From Oceanospirillum sp048268485 (GTDB lineage: Bacteria > Pseudomonadota > Gammaproteobacteria > Pseudomonadales > Halomonadaceae): a stretch of 64,000 bases of DNA. Both the position numbers and the translations under genes were made by a program. Location of the stretch: NCBI GenBank assembly GCA_048268485.1, contig JBLWVL010000005.1, positions 68,656 to 132,655 on the forward strand, read 5' to 3'. The notes below the pieces were generated by a model. It was not told the DNA's origin and searched no databases. It worked only from the letters and a program-made list of their open reading frames with translations. This document shows positions 51,447 to 60,185 of the stretch, piece after piece (position 1 is the first letter of the stretch; each line of letters opens with the position of its first letter).

Positions 51447-53153
51447 ATGACAGCTAACAAAGATCAAACAATAAACCCTGTAACAAATTCTACTGCTGAG
51501 AAGCAGCATTTTGCCGCTTTTATGGCTGATTTTTCTATGGACCAGATTGAGGCTCAATTTATAGGTAGCCTTAAAGAGGGATTTAATGCCTGTATAGAGT
51601 GCTGCGATAAACAGGTTCTGGCAGGGCGTGGCGATGAGGTTGGCCTTTTCTGTGAAGCGGCAGATGGTTCCGATTCGACCCATACCTGGGCTGAACTGCA
51701 GGCTAAGTCGGCTCAGTTTGCAAATTTTCTGGCATCTCAGGGCGTAAAAGCAGGGGATCGTATCTCCTGTATGCTTCCCCGCACTGCGGACCTTTTGGTT
51801 GTGGTGCTGGGCACCTGGCGTATCGGTGCGGTTTATCAGCCACTATTTACCGCTTTTGGCTATGAGGCGATTGAATATCGTATCACTCAGTGTGATGCAA
51901 AAGTCGTCGTCACTGATGCGGCTAATCGCCATAAGTTTGATCAGGTAAAAGGGCTGCCAACCGTTGTTCAGGTTTGCGGGAATGAGGCGGAAGCTAAGGC
52001 TAAAGGTGATCTGCATTTTGCTACGGTAATGGCAGCGCAAAGTAATCAGTTTGAGCCTGTTGTTCTGGATGCTGATCAACCCTTTCTGCAGATGTTCACC
52101 TCAGGTACTGTCGGTAAGTCAAAAGGTGTTGCCGTTCCATTAAAAGCTTTGTTGGGCTTCTACATCTATATGAAGTATGCCATCGGGCTGGATCAGGATG
52201 ATAAGTACTGGAATGTGGCTGATCCGGGTTGGGCATATGGTCTTTATTATGCCATTACCGGCCCTCTATGCATGGGCGTTGCAACACACTTCAATGAAGC
52301 TGGTTTTACCACCGAAAACACCTACGAGATGTTGGAAAAATACCAGATCACGAACCTTGCAGCGGCACCGACTGCTTACCGCATGATGATGGCCAGTGAT
52401 GCTCATAATGAGATGAAGCCTAAGCTGTTACTGCGTCGTGCCAGCTCTGCCGGTGAGCCGCTGAGCCCGGAGGTTGTTAACTGGGTGGGTGATGTTCTGG
52501 GCTGCCCGGTTATGGATCACTATGGTCAGACTGAAACCGGCATGACCTGCTGTAACCACCATGCTTTGGAGCACAATGTACATATTGGTGCAATGGGTTA
52601 TGCACTGCCGGGTTACCGGGTTGTTGCTCTGGATGCGGACTACAATGAGGTCAGTGCTGGCGAAGAGGGTCAGTTTGCAGTGGATATGGAGAACTCACCG
52701 GCATTTTTCTTTCAGGGCTACACCTGGCAGGAGAAGAAACCCTTCCATGGCAAATACTATCTGACCGGCGACATGGTATTTGAGAACCGTGATGGTTGTT
52801 TCCAGTTCAGCGGTCGGGATGATGACATCATTACTACTGCCGGCTATCGCGTCGGGCCAGCTGATGTCGAAGGTACAGTACTGGAGCATGAGGCTGTGGC
52901 AGAGAGCGCTGCAGTGGGTAAGCCTGACGCTAAGCGGGGCCATATCATCAAGTCTTTTGTTGTACTACGTGATGGTTATGAGCCTTCGGCTGAACTGGTG
53001 CAGGATATTCAGAACCTGGTTCGAGAGCGGCTGTCGACCCATGCTTTTCCACGGGAAATTGAGTTTGTTGATGAGCTGCCCAAGACCCCAAGTGGCAAGA
53101 TTCAGCGCTTTATTTTGCGTAAACAGGCTGAAGATGAAGCAGCAAGCATATAA
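51447..53153 (+). CDS. AMP-forming acyl-CoA synthetase
   Basis: This adenylate-forming ligase activates a carboxylic acid to its CoA thioester. The 568-residue protein has the P-loop-like MFTSGTVGKSKGVAVP, the DHYGQTETGMTCCNHH motif, the hinge region YLTGDMVFENRDGCFQFSGR followed by DDIITTAGYRVGPADVE, and the catalytic Lys in TPSGKIQRF. The overall type resembles short/medium-chain or propionyl-like ACS members; the substrate cannot be fixed by eye. CGGAGA (51435-51440) supports the ATG at 51447. It leads an operon with the SDR and acyl-CoA dehydrogenase genes. Confidence 0.92.
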   Translation: MTANKDQTINPVTNSTAEKQHFAAFMADFSMDQIEAQFIGSLKEGFNACIECCDKQVLAGRGDEVGLFCEAADGSDSTHTWAELQAKSAQFANFLASQGVKAGDRISCMLPRTADLLVVVLGTWRIGAVYQPLFTAFGYEAIEYRITQCDAKVVVTDAANRHKFDQVKGLPTVVQVCGNEAEAKAKGDLHFATVMAAQSNQFEPVVLDADQPFLQMFTSGTVGKSKGVAVPLKALLGFYIYMKYAIGLDQDDKYWNVADPGWAYGLYYAITGPLCMGVATHFNEAGFTTENTYEMLEKYQITNLAAAPTAYRMMMASDAHNEMKPKLLLRRASSAGEPLSPEVVNWVGDVLGCPVMDHYGQTETGMTCCNHHALEHNVHIGAMGYALPGYRVVALDADYNEVSAGEEGQFAVDMENSPAFFFQGYTWQEKKPFHGKYYLTGDMVFENRDGCFQFSGRDDDIITTAGYRVGPADVEGTVLEHEAVAESAAVGKPDAKRGHIIKSFVVLRDGYEPSAELVQDIQNLVRERLSTHAFPREIEFVDELPKTPSGKIQRFILRKQAEDEAASI

Positions 53154-53240
53154 CAGGGATTTTTTGTAAAGCGGGTATCAGCGCCAGACTTGGTTTGCTC
53201 TGCAGACTGAGTCGGCGCGTCATCCGGCAATTTATGGCGT

Positions 53241-53293
53241 CCACGCCGAGCGTGGGAGCCCAAAATGACAACCCGTTCCCACGCTCGGCGTGG
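53241..53293. repeat. REP-pair (BIME-like) element between synthetase and SDR genes
   Basis: A 17-base arm, CCACGCCGAGCGTGGGA (53241-53257), is repeated in perfect inverted orientation at 53277-53293, separated by 19 bases. Each arm is itself a small palindrome (CCACGC-CGA-GCGTGG). Two inward-facing hairpin units are the layout of REP pairs that are mobilised by RAYT transposases. It lies within the operon and could act on mRNA stability. Confidence 0.8.
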
Positions 53294-53317
53294 CAACGCA
53301 AACGTAAGAGAAACTCC

Positions 53318-54079
53318 ATGCAAATTTCAGGAAAAACCTTTCTGGTCACCGGTGCTGCTTCAGGCCTGGGTGAAGCAACTACCCGAAGCCTTGTCAAACA
53401 AGGAGCCAATGTTGTGCTGGCGGATATTAATAAGGCGGGTGTCGAGCTGGCGGCGGAGCTGGGGCAGGCGGCAAGTTTTATTGCTACGGATATCACCTCG
53501 GAAGAGGATGTGCAAAACGCCGTTAATTTAGCTGTTGAGTCATACGGTGCCCTGCACGGTGTTGTTCACTGCGCCGGTATTGTTGTTGTGCAAAAACTGT
53601 TGGATCGTGAGTTGAATCCAGCTTCTCTTGAGCTGTTTGCTAAAGGCGTGAATATCAACTTGGTGGGTACGTTTAATGTGAACCGGCTGGCTGCTCAGGC
53701 GATGGCTAAAAACGAGCCAATGGCGGATAACGAACGCGGTATCATCATTAATACAGCCTCCATTGCTGCCTTTGATGGTCAGGTTGGTCAGGCCTCTTAC
53801 TCTTCATCTAAAGCGGGTGTCGCCGGCATGGCATTGCCTTTAGCCCGTGAGCTCTCCCGTCATGGTATCCGGGTGATGACATTGGCTCCGGGTGTATTTG
53901 AAACGCCAATGATGAGTGATATCCCTGACGAAGCCGTTGAAGCTTTAGGCAATTCTGTGCCATTCCCTAAGCGCTTGGGTAAGCCTGCAGAATTTGCCGC
54001 AATGGCCTGCCATATTATTGAAAATACCATGCTGAATGGTGAAGTGATCCGCTTAGATGGCGCTATTCGTATGGTTTAA
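53318..54079 (+). CDS. SDR-family 3-hydroxyacyl-CoA dehydrogenase (type II-like)
   Basis: This 253-residue NAD-dependent dehydrogenase starts MQISGKTFLVTGAASGLGEA with the Rossmann TGxxxGxG. It has an acidic Asp after the second strand (LADINK, favouring NAD) and the catalytic Ser-Tyr-Lys in IINTASIAAF and ASYSSSKAG. The pattern resembles HSD10/type II 3-hydroxyacyl-CoA dehydrogenase, the third beta-oxidation step. The ATG at 53318 is chosen because an in-frame extension to 53195 would run through the REP-pair element. Confidence 0.93.
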   Translation: MQISGKTFLVTGAASGLGEATTRSLVKQGANVVLADINKAGVELAAELGQAASFIATDITSEEDVQNAVNLAVESYGALHGVVHCAGIVVVQKLLDRELNPASLELFAKGVNINLVGTFNVNRLAAQAMAKNEPMADNERGIIINTASIAAFDGQVGQASYSSSKAGVAGMALPLARELSRHGIRVMTLAPGVFETPMMSDIPDEAVEALGNSVPFPKRLGKPAEFAAMACHIIENTMLNGEVIRLDGAIRMV

Positions 54080-54132
54080 GCATGTTGCTTATTTAATATG
54101 CCCTTATATTTAAAACGTTGAGGAATACCGCT

Positions 54133-55290
54133 ATGCAGATGGCATTGACCGAAGAGCAGCAGATGATTCAGGATATGGCGCGTAAATTCGCCGAGACTGA
54201 ATTAGAACCAGTGGCAGCAGAGCTGGACAAAACCGGCAACCGAGAGGTGTTACTGTCCAATCTAAAAAAGTTAGCTGATCTTGGTTTTATGGGCTTAAAC
54301 GTCAAAGCGGAATATGGTGGCTCTGAAGCGGGTGTTGTTGCTTTTAGCGTCGCGATGACAGAAATTGCCCGGGCTTGTGCGTCAACTGCGGTCACCATGT
54401 CGGTAACTAATATGGTGGCCGAAGTGATTCAGGAAGTAGGCAATGAAGAGCAGCGTCAGAAATATATCCCTAAAATCTGCAGCGGTGAATTTGCTGCCGG
54501 AAGCTTCTGTTTAAGCGAGGCGAATGCTGGTTCTGATCCTTCCGGTATGCGTGCCAGTGCAGTGAAAGATGGTGGTGATTGGATCATCAATGGTGCCAAG
54601 CAGTGGATCAGTAGCGCTGAGTATGCCGGTGTATTTGTCGTATGGGCGGTGACCGATAAAGATGCGCCTAAAGGTAAGGGCATCTCCTGCTTTTTGGTTG
54701 ATGCTGATAATCCCGGTGTAAAGATCAGCAAAGCAGAAGATAAGATGGGGCAGAAGGCCTCTGCCACCAATGAGGTGCTGTTCGATAACTGTCGTGTGCC
54801 GGATTCTGCCATGATGGGCAAACTGAATGACGGCTTTCGTATTGCTGTTGCTGAGCTTGCTGGAGGGCGTATTGGTATCGGGTCGCTGGCGCTGGGTATC
54901 GGAAGTGCAGCCATGGATTATGCGGCTCGTTACACTAAAGAACGCGAGCAATTTGGCAAGCCTCTGGCAAGTTTCCAGGGCCTGCAATGGATGATGGCTG
55001 ATCATTATACCGAATTAGAAGCCGCGCGTTTGTTGCTGATGAACGCGGCCTGGAAAAAGGAACAAGGACTTTCTTTTGCCAAAGAAGCCTCAATGGCCAA
55101 ACTCTACGCCACGGAAAAAGCCAACACTGCCTGTTACAGCGCTCTGCAGTTGATGGGGGGGAATGGCTACGTTAAAGAATACCCTCTGGAGCGATTCGCA
55201 AGGGATGCTCGTGTAACTTCAATTTATGAAGGTACCAGCGAGATTCAGCGCGTGATTATCGCAAGGGAGATTTTGAAGGAGCTAAATTGA
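54133..55290 (+). CDS. Acyl-CoA dehydrogenase
   Basis: This 385-residue FAD enzyme catalyses alpha,beta-dehydrogenation of an acyl-CoA, passing electrons to ETF. Motifs are FCLSEANAGSDPSGMRA (substrate and FAD contact), WISSAEYAGVFVVWA, LQLMGGNGYVKEYPLERFAR, and the catalytic Glu in SIYEGTSEIQRVIIAREIL. The location of the Glu in that C-terminal loop fits the short/medium-chain group. GAGGA (54120-54124) precedes the ATG at 54133; a TTG at 54118 is rejected. It ends the operon before a strong terminator. Confidence 0.95.
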   Translation: MQMALTEEQQMIQDMARKFAETELEPVAAELDKTGNREVLLSNLKKLADLGFMGLNVKAEYGGSEAGVVAFSVAMTEIARACASTAVTMSVTNMVAEVIQEVGNEEQRQKYIPKICSGEFAAGSFCLSEANAGSDPSGMRASAVKDGGDWIINGAKQWISSAEYAGVFVVWAVTDKDAPKGKGISCFLVDADNPGVKISKAEDKMGQKASATNEVLFDNCRVPDSAMMGKLNDGFRIAVAELAGGRIGIGSLALGIGSAAMDYAARYTKEREQFGKPLASFQGLQWMMADHYTELEAARLLLMNAAWKKEQGLSFAKEASMAKLYATEKANTACYSALQLMGGNGYVKEYPLERFARDARVTSIYEGTSEIQRVIIAREILKELN

Positions 55291-55320
55291 TTTTCTGATT
55301 CTCTTCAAAATATTACCTGT

Positions 55321-55347
55321 AAAAACCGCCTTCGGGCGGTTTTTTTG
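55321..55347 (+). terminator. Intrinsic terminator after the acyl-CoA operon
   Basis: AAAAACCGCC-TTCG-GGCGGTTTTT is a perfect hairpin with a stable UUCG loop and a T-run. Confidence 0.95.
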
Positions 55348-55450
55348 TGCCTGAAAAAAAGCGGCAATACTCTTCCTTTTTAAAAAATAAAATCTGTTTT
55401 TAAGTCTTTATTTTTTTATATGTAATTGTTTTTAAAAGGTTTTTTTTATT

Positions 55451-55466
55451 TGGCATGATGTTTGTA
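55451..55466 (+). promoter_or_regulatory. Sigma-54 (RpoN) promoter of flgB
   Basis: TGGCATG-N4-TTGTA matches the -24/-12 consensus TGGCACG-N4-TTGCW with two changes and exact GG-to-G spacing. Transcription would begin near 55476, 26 bases before flgB. FleQ-type activation is the usual partner in this group but the activator gene is not in the window. Confidence 0.75.
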
Positions 55467-55501
55467 TCTATGTTTGGCAAAGAAAACAGGTAGGGCAAGC
55501 T

Positions 55502-55903
55502 ATGACCGCAATCAGTTTTAAAAACGCTCTGGGTATTCATCCCGATGCACTTCGTGTTCGTACGGAGCGCTCTGAGATTCTGGCGAACAATATCGCAAAC
55601 TCGGACACGCCGGGTTTTAAAGCGCGGGATCTGGATTTTAAAGGGATTCTGCGTGGTGAATATGAGAGTCGGGATCGTATGGAGCTGAATCGTACTAATG
55701 CGCGTCATATTCCTGCTGAAGCCGTTGCTACAGAAAGCTCGCTGAAATATCGGATTCCGACTCAGCCTGCTGTTGATGGTAATACGGTAGAAACTGATAT
55801 TGAGCAGGCACAATATGCCCGTAACTCTCTTGAATTTCAGTCAAGCTTTACCTTTTTGAACAGCAAGTTCAAAGGGTTAAGTAAAGCGCTGAGGAGTGAA
55901 TAA
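55502..55903 (+). CDS. flgB: Flagellar basal-body rod protein FlgB
   Basis: FlgB is a proximal rod subunit adjoining the MS ring/FliE. The 133-residue protein has the N-terminal axial-protein helix with RSEILANNIANSDTPGFKARDLDF and the C-terminal helix EFQSSFTFLNSKFKGL. It is the first gene of the rod-hook operon, 3 bases from flgC, directly behind a sigma-54 promoter. Confidence 0.97.
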   Translation: MTAISFKNALGIHPDALRVRTERSEILANNIANSDTPGFKARDLDFKGILRGEYESRDRMELNRTNARHIPAEAVATESSLKYRIPTQPAVDGNTVETDIEQAQYARNSLEFQSSFTFLNSKFKGLSKALRSE

Positions 55904-55905
55904 TT

Positions 55906-56358
55906 ATGTCTTTAGGTAAGGTTTTTAATATCGCGGGTAGCGGAATGAGTGCTCAGACGCTTCGTCTGAATACCACTGCCAGTAATATGGCGAACGCGCA
56001 GAGTGTCAGCAGTAGTGTTGATGAGACTTACCGGGCCCGTAAGGCAGTTTTCGCTCCTATGCTGGAGAATTATAAGCAGGGCGAGTTGGGGAATCCGGTA
56101 ACCAGTTTCGATCCCAGAGATAGCGCGGGTGAAGGTGTTTTAGTTCGCGGGATTGTGGAAAGTGATGCCCCGCTTCAGCGCCGTTTTGAGCCAGATCATC
56201 CGATGGCTAATGAAGAAGGTTATGTGTTCTACCCTAACGTTAATGTTGTGGAAGAGATGGCGGATATGCTGTCTGCCTCTCGCTCATTTCAAACCAATGT
56301 TGAAGTCATGAATACTGCAAAGACGATGATGCAGCGTGTTCTGACGTTAGGCCAGTAA
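55906..56358 (+). CDS. flgC: Flagellar basal-body rod protein FlgC
   Basis: FlgC is a proximal rod subunit of 150 residues with the flg_bb_rod motif AGSGMSAQTLRLNTTASNMA and the C-terminal VNVVEEMADMLSASRSFQTN. GAGGAG at 55891-55896 serves its ATG. It is tightly linked to flgB and followed 15 bases later by flgD. Confidence 0.97.
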   Translation: MSLGKVFNIAGSGMSAQTLRLNTTASNMANAQSVSSSVDETYRARKAVFAPMLENYKQGELGNPVTSFDPRDSAGEGVLVRGIVESDAPLQRRFEPDHPMANEEGYVFYPNVNVVEEMADMLSASRSFQTNVEVMNTAKTMMQRVLTLGQ

Positions 56359-56373
56359 GCGAGGTAGCGGATC

Positions 56374-57081
56374 ATGGCGATAAATACGAATAGTGAATTT
56401 TGGGCAAATAACAGCATTGATGCTGTTAAACAGGCCGAAGCAGCAGCTAGCGCAGCTAAAAGTAATGAGATGGGTAAAGATGAGTTTATGAAACTCATGA
56501 TTGCACAAATGAATAATCAGGACCCGCTGGAGCCTCAGGGTAATGCTGAATATATGGCTCAGCTATCTCAGCTTTCTATGGTTGAGGGTATTCAGAACCT
56601 GAACACCGTAACTGAAGGTTTCATCACTTCGCTACAGTCCTCTCAGGCACTGCAGGCTTCTGCTTTGGTGGGGCGAAAAGTTCAGATTCAATCGAATATC
56701 GGTAATCTGGTTGAAGGTGAGAATTTCACTGGAAGTGTTTTCCTGTCTTCTACAGCAAATAACCTTGATATGAAGATTGTGGATAATAATGGCCAGGTAC
56801 TGAAGACGGTTGATACCAGCCAGTACCGTAATGAATCAGGTGTTTTTTCTGAAGGTCAGATTGATTTCGAATGGGATGGCGTCATGGATAATGGTGAGCC
56901 AGCCGAACCAGGTTTGTATCAGGTGATTTCAAGTGCTGAGATTAATGGTCAGGCACTGTCTCTTACAACCTATACCAACGCTAATGTGAACAGTGTCACT
57001 ATCGCTAATGGCGGTGAAGTGTGGCTAAACCTTGCCGGTAAAGGTTCGATTGCATTAAGCGAAGTGAATGAATTTTTCTAA
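56374..57081 (+). CDS. flgD: Flagellar hook assembly protein FlgD (hook cap)
   Basis: FlgD caps the growing hook and guides FlgE polymerisation. The 235-residue protein has the N-terminal conserved GKDEFMKLMIAQMNNQDPLE and NAEYMAQLSQLSMVEGIQNL. A tudor/FLG_D4-type beta C-terminal part follows (GQIDFEWDGVMDNGEPAEPG). It precedes flgE, whose hook subunit it assembles. Confidence 0.96.
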   Translation: MAINTNSEFWANNSIDAVKQAEAAASAAKSNEMGKDEFMKLMIAQMNNQDPLEPQGNAEYMAQLSQLSMVEGIQNLNTVTEGFITSLQSSQALQASALVGRKVQIQSNIGNLVEGENFTGSVFLSSTANNLDMKIVDNNGQVLKTVDTSQYRNESGVFSEGQIDFEWDGVMDNGEPAEPGLYQVISSAEINGQALSLTTYTNANVNSVTIANGGEVWLNLAGKGSIALSEVNEFF

Positions 57082-57106
57082 ATTTAGAAAGTAAGGATTA
57101 AGGATT

Positions 57107-59185
57107 ATGAGCACATTCAGTCTTGGTATTTCTGGCCTGTCAGCGGCTAAAAAACACCTGAATACCGTTGGTAATAACATTGCTAACGCCAGTACAGTTG
57201 GTTTTAAAAAATCCCGTGCAGAGTTTGCGGATGTTTACGCAACATCGGGTATGGGGTCCACATCAAACCAGACAGGGAATGGTGTCCAGGTTACCAATAT
57301 CTCGCAGCAGTTTTCTCAGGGGGGGACATCCTTTACCCAGAGAAGCCTTGATATGGCGATTGATGGTAACGGCTTCTTTGTTGTTGAGGCGGGTAACGGT
57401 GAGATCAACTACACCCGGGCCGGTATGTTTGGCGTAGATAAAAATGGTTATGTTGTAACCAACACGGATTACAAGCTTCAGGGCTATCCCGCTAATGCCA
57501 ATGGTGACGGTATCGCTGTTGGGGCTATTGACGATATCTTTATCCCGCAGGCGAATATCTCGCCGAATGCGACCTCTGAAATTGATGTTGCCTTCAATCT
57601 GGACTCCCGTTCAGATGCGCCTACTAACTATATTTTTGACCCGAATGATTCAGATACCTATACCCATCTGTATCCGTCGGTCATTTATGACACCTTGGGT
57701 AACTCCCATACGATGACCCAGTACTTTGTTAAGCAGCCACCTTATCTACCTGAATACGGTGAACCAACCCGTGCGATACAAACTCTTATCGGTGCTGCAC
57801 GCCATGGTGGTGCAGGTTCGGTTGCACCGGGTTCCTATAGCCCTCTTACGGATGAAACTGATGTTTTTCCAGGGGATGCTGATGGTACTATTGGTGCTCC
57901 CGATGATGCTGGTGACGGCGCGCTGGATGCTGATATTGCGGCTATTCTGAATGGTGTCTCAGTGGATGTTCTTGCTGACCCTGAGTTTGCTGCAGCTGCG
58001 CCCGCCGGTGCTACAGTTGCTGAGCGGACTGATTTGGCTGACCGTTTGAAAGCGATCAAGCAGGCTCTTTCAGATCTTGTGGATACAGAGGATGGGCGAA
58101 CAAAAGAGTTTTATGAAGAGGCGTATAAAGCTCTTGATGACTACTTGCCAACAATTCCTACGGAGGTTACTGGGACAGTTTTTAACGGAGCTTTGGAAGA
58201 ACTTGCCGGTGTGATTGGCGGTGGGCAGAAGGCTTATGCGGGTATTGATACCGTTACCGGTGATTTAAGAATGGCTGTGATGACAACCCTTGTCCCTCCT
58301 GCGGATCCTTTAACAGCAGAGATTAACTCAACCAACGTGCCTGTACCGGCCCTTGCATCTGATTATGAAGACCGGTACAACGAGGTCGTTAGTGCATTGG
58401 AAGCAGAGCGCGATAAATATGTTGGAACAGAGGTTGCTGGTGTTTATCAGTTGGCTCTTAATGTACTGCAGGATATTGAGAAGGACTGGTCAGATCCTAA
58501 TGCTGCGCAGGAGTCCATGATAAAAGTCATGGCAGGGCTGGAATCTGAGGCTGCAGATAACCGCTGGCATATGCATGTCACAGTAGATGGTGAAACAGTT
58601 ACCGATGATAATGTGAATACGCCGGATTATTTCTCCTTTAATTTTACGGAGTTTGGGGATCTGGATGAGCCGTTAAAAACCATGAAAATCAAAGACTGGG
58701 AACCTAAAGATAGTCTGGGCATTTACACTGGTGCTGATTCGCCTCAGGTCTTTGAGATTGACCTGACAGGGACTACCCAGTTTGCGGGCTCTTTTGGAGC
58801 AACCTCTCTGGCTCAGGATGGCTATGCGACAGGTGAATTGGCGGGGTTGGATATTGATGATGAAGGGATAATTATTGCCAGTTATACCAATAGCCAGACG
58901 AAACTGGTGGGGCAGGTTGCCTTAGCTAACTTCCGTAATCAGCAAGGCCTGACTCCTGTTGGCGGTACCATGTGGGCTGAGTCCACTAAATCAGGTGATC
59001 CGGTTGTTAATGCTCCGGGTGTAGGTATTGCCGGTAACATTACGTCTAAAGCTCTTGAAGATTCAAATGTTGATCTTTCAGAAGAACTGGTAGAGATGAT
59101 TATTGCTCAGCGTGATTACCAGGCAAATGCTAAGACTCTGCAAACAGCCGATACGCTGACGCAGACGATTATCAACCTGCGATAA
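57107..59185 (+). CDS. flgE: Flagellar hook protein FlgE with a large variable-domain insertion
   Basis: FlgE polymerises into the hook joint. At 692 residues it is much longer than the usual ~400-460. The N-terminal axial helix (SGLSAAKKHLNTVGNNIANA), the core (SLDMAIDGNGFFVVEAG; YTRAGMFGVDKNGYVV) and the C-terminal part (LEDSNVDLSEELVEMIIAQR) are normal. Between TQYFVK (K209) and NRWHMHVTVDG (from about 485) lies an extra segment of about 275 residues, acidic and Ala/Asp-rich at first and helical later (DLADRLKAIKQALSDL; EERDKYV-like coils). It replaces the loop normally joining two FlaE-domain strands, so it should project from the hook surface. Reading frame and codon use stay intact. Confidence 0.96.
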   Translation: MSTFSLGISGLSAAKKHLNTVGNNIANASTVGFKKSRAEFADVYATSGMGSTSNQTGNGVQVTNISQQFSQGGTSFTQRSLDMAIDGNGFFVVEAGNGEINYTRAGMFGVDKNGYVVTNTDYKLQGYPANANGDGIAVGAIDDIFIPQANISPNATSEIDVAFNLDSRSDAPTNYIFDPNDSDTYTHLYPSVIYDTLGNSHTMTQYFVKQPPYLPEYGEPTRAIQTLIGAARHGGAGSVAPGSYSPLTDETDVFPGDADGTIGAPDDAGDGALDADIAAILNGVSVDVLADPEFAAAAPAGATVAERTDLADRLKAIKQALSDLVDTEDGRTKEFYEEAYKALDDYLPTIPTEVTGTVFNGALEELAGVIGGGQKAYAGIDTVTGDLRMAVMTTLVPPADPLTAEINSTNVPVPALASDYEDRYNEVVSALEAERDKYVGTEVAGVYQLALNVLQDIEKDWSDPNAAQESMIKVMAGLESEAADNRWHMHVTVDGETVTDDNVNTPDYFSFNFTEFGDLDEPLKTMKIKDWEPKDSLGIYTGADSPQVFEIDLTGTTQFAGSFGATSLAQDGYATGELAGLDIDDEGIIIASYTNSQTKLVGQVALANFRNQQGLTPVGGTMWAESTKSGDPVVNAPGVGIAGNITSKALEDSNVDLSEELVEMIIAQRDYQANAKTLQTADTLTQTIINLR

Positions 59186-59205
59186 GCAGCGCTTCGTAAC
59201 TTTAT

Positions 59206-59234
59206 AAGCCTCTCTCCGGAGAGGCTTTTTTTAT
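59206..59234 (+). terminator. Intrinsic terminator after flgE
   Basis: AAGCCTCTC and GAGAGGCTT pair around a CCG-type loop, followed by TTTTTTATT. This separates flgBCDE from flgF onward, which has its own sigma-54 promoter. Confidence 0.85.
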
Positions 59235-59265
59235 TTCCCCTGTTTGACCTCATGAAAGTTGCTTC

Positions 59266-59281
59266 TGGCATAGGGTTTGCA
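59266..59281 (+). promoter_or_regulatory. Sigma-54 (RpoN) promoter of flgF
   Basis: TGGCATA-N4-TTGCA fits the RpoN -24/-12 consensus with correct spacing. It lies just after the flgE terminator and about 140 bases before flgF, so flgFGHI forms a second RpoN unit, as in Pseudomonas. Confidence 0.8.
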
Positions 59282-59419
59282 TTTACTTAGGTAATTGTAA
59301 GCCCTTTGCCGTTTTTGGTGCCTCAAACAGAGTGCAGAGAAGAAAAAGCGGCAAAGGCTCACCCTATTGATGTTGTCCCATGACGCTTAGTCAAATGGAT
59401 AATAATGAGGTAACCCACT

Positions 59420-60160
59420 ATGGATAAAGCGCTTTATATTGCGATGACCGGTGCCAAACATAACATGATGGCGCAAACGGCTCGGGCAAATAATCTGGCT
59501 AATGCTAATACGACAGGCTTTAAGGCCGACTTTGAACAGTCGCGGGCTATGCCGGTATTTGGTGAGCATTTTCCAACTCGTGTTTACGCTCTGACAGAGC
59601 GCCCCGCCACGGATATGCAAAGTGGTGCTTTTATTCAGACAGATCGTGCTCTGGATATTGCTATTCAGGGTGATGGCTGGATTGCTGTGCAGTCTAATAC
59701 CGGTGATGAAGCTTATACGCGATCAGGTGAAATGGTTGTTGACCCAAATGGAATACTGCGTACCGGAAAAGGTCTTCCGGTAATGGGGGAAGGGGGGGCG
59801 GTTGTGATTCCCCCGGCGTCCCATGTTGAGATTGGTGTGGATGGGGTTATCTCTGTTCAGGCTCAGGGAGCGGAAGCGAATGAGCTGGTCCAAGTGGACC
59901 GTATTAAGCTGGTCAACCCGGATAAGCAACAGATGGAGAAGGGTTTGGATGGCCTGATGCGTTTGCGCTCGGGTGAGCCTGCTGAGGCTGATGCCTTTGT
60001 AACAGTGGAGTCCGGTTTTCTTGAGTCGAGTAATGTGAATGCGGCTCAGGAATTAATTAGTATTCTTTCATTGACGCGTCAGTACGAGATGCAGACCAAA
60101 ATGATGAAAACCGTTGATGAAAACTCGGCTGCGGCCGCTTCTGTTATGCGCATGAGCTAA
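59420..60160 (+). CDS. flgF: Flagellar basal-body rod protein FlgF
   Basis: FlgF is a rod protein of 246 residues. The start MDKALYIAMTGAKHNMMAQT and RANNLANANTTGFKADFEQ mark the N-terminal axial helix. The RALDIAIQGDGWIAVQ motif is shared by FlgE/F/G, and the C-terminal EQSNVN-type segment is LESSNVNAAQELISILSL. GAGG precedes the ATG; flgG follows after 25 bases. Confidence 0.96.
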   Translation: MDKALYIAMTGAKHNMMAQTARANNLANANTTGFKADFEQSRAMPVFGEHFPTRVYALTERPATDMQSGAFIQTDRALDIAIQGDGWIAVQSNTGDEAYTRSGEMVVDPNGILRTGKGLPVMGEGGAVVIPPASHVEIGVDGVISVQAQGAEANELVQVDRIKLVNPDKQQMEKGLDGLMRLRSGEPAEADAFVTVESGFLESSNVNAAQELISILSLTRQYEMQTKMMKTVDENSAAAASVMRMS

Positions 60161-60185
60161 CTAAAACCGAATTGAGGACAAGACA

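Noticed and set aside
53195..53317. N-terminal extension of the SDR dehydrogenase
   Set aside because: The extra 41 codons run through the REP-pair element, and the Rossmann domain begins normally at 53318.
57022..57038. TGGC...TTGC sequence inside flgD as a sigma-54 promoter for flgE
   Set aside because: The GG-to-GC spacing is one base short of the RpoN requirement and it lies within coding sequence.
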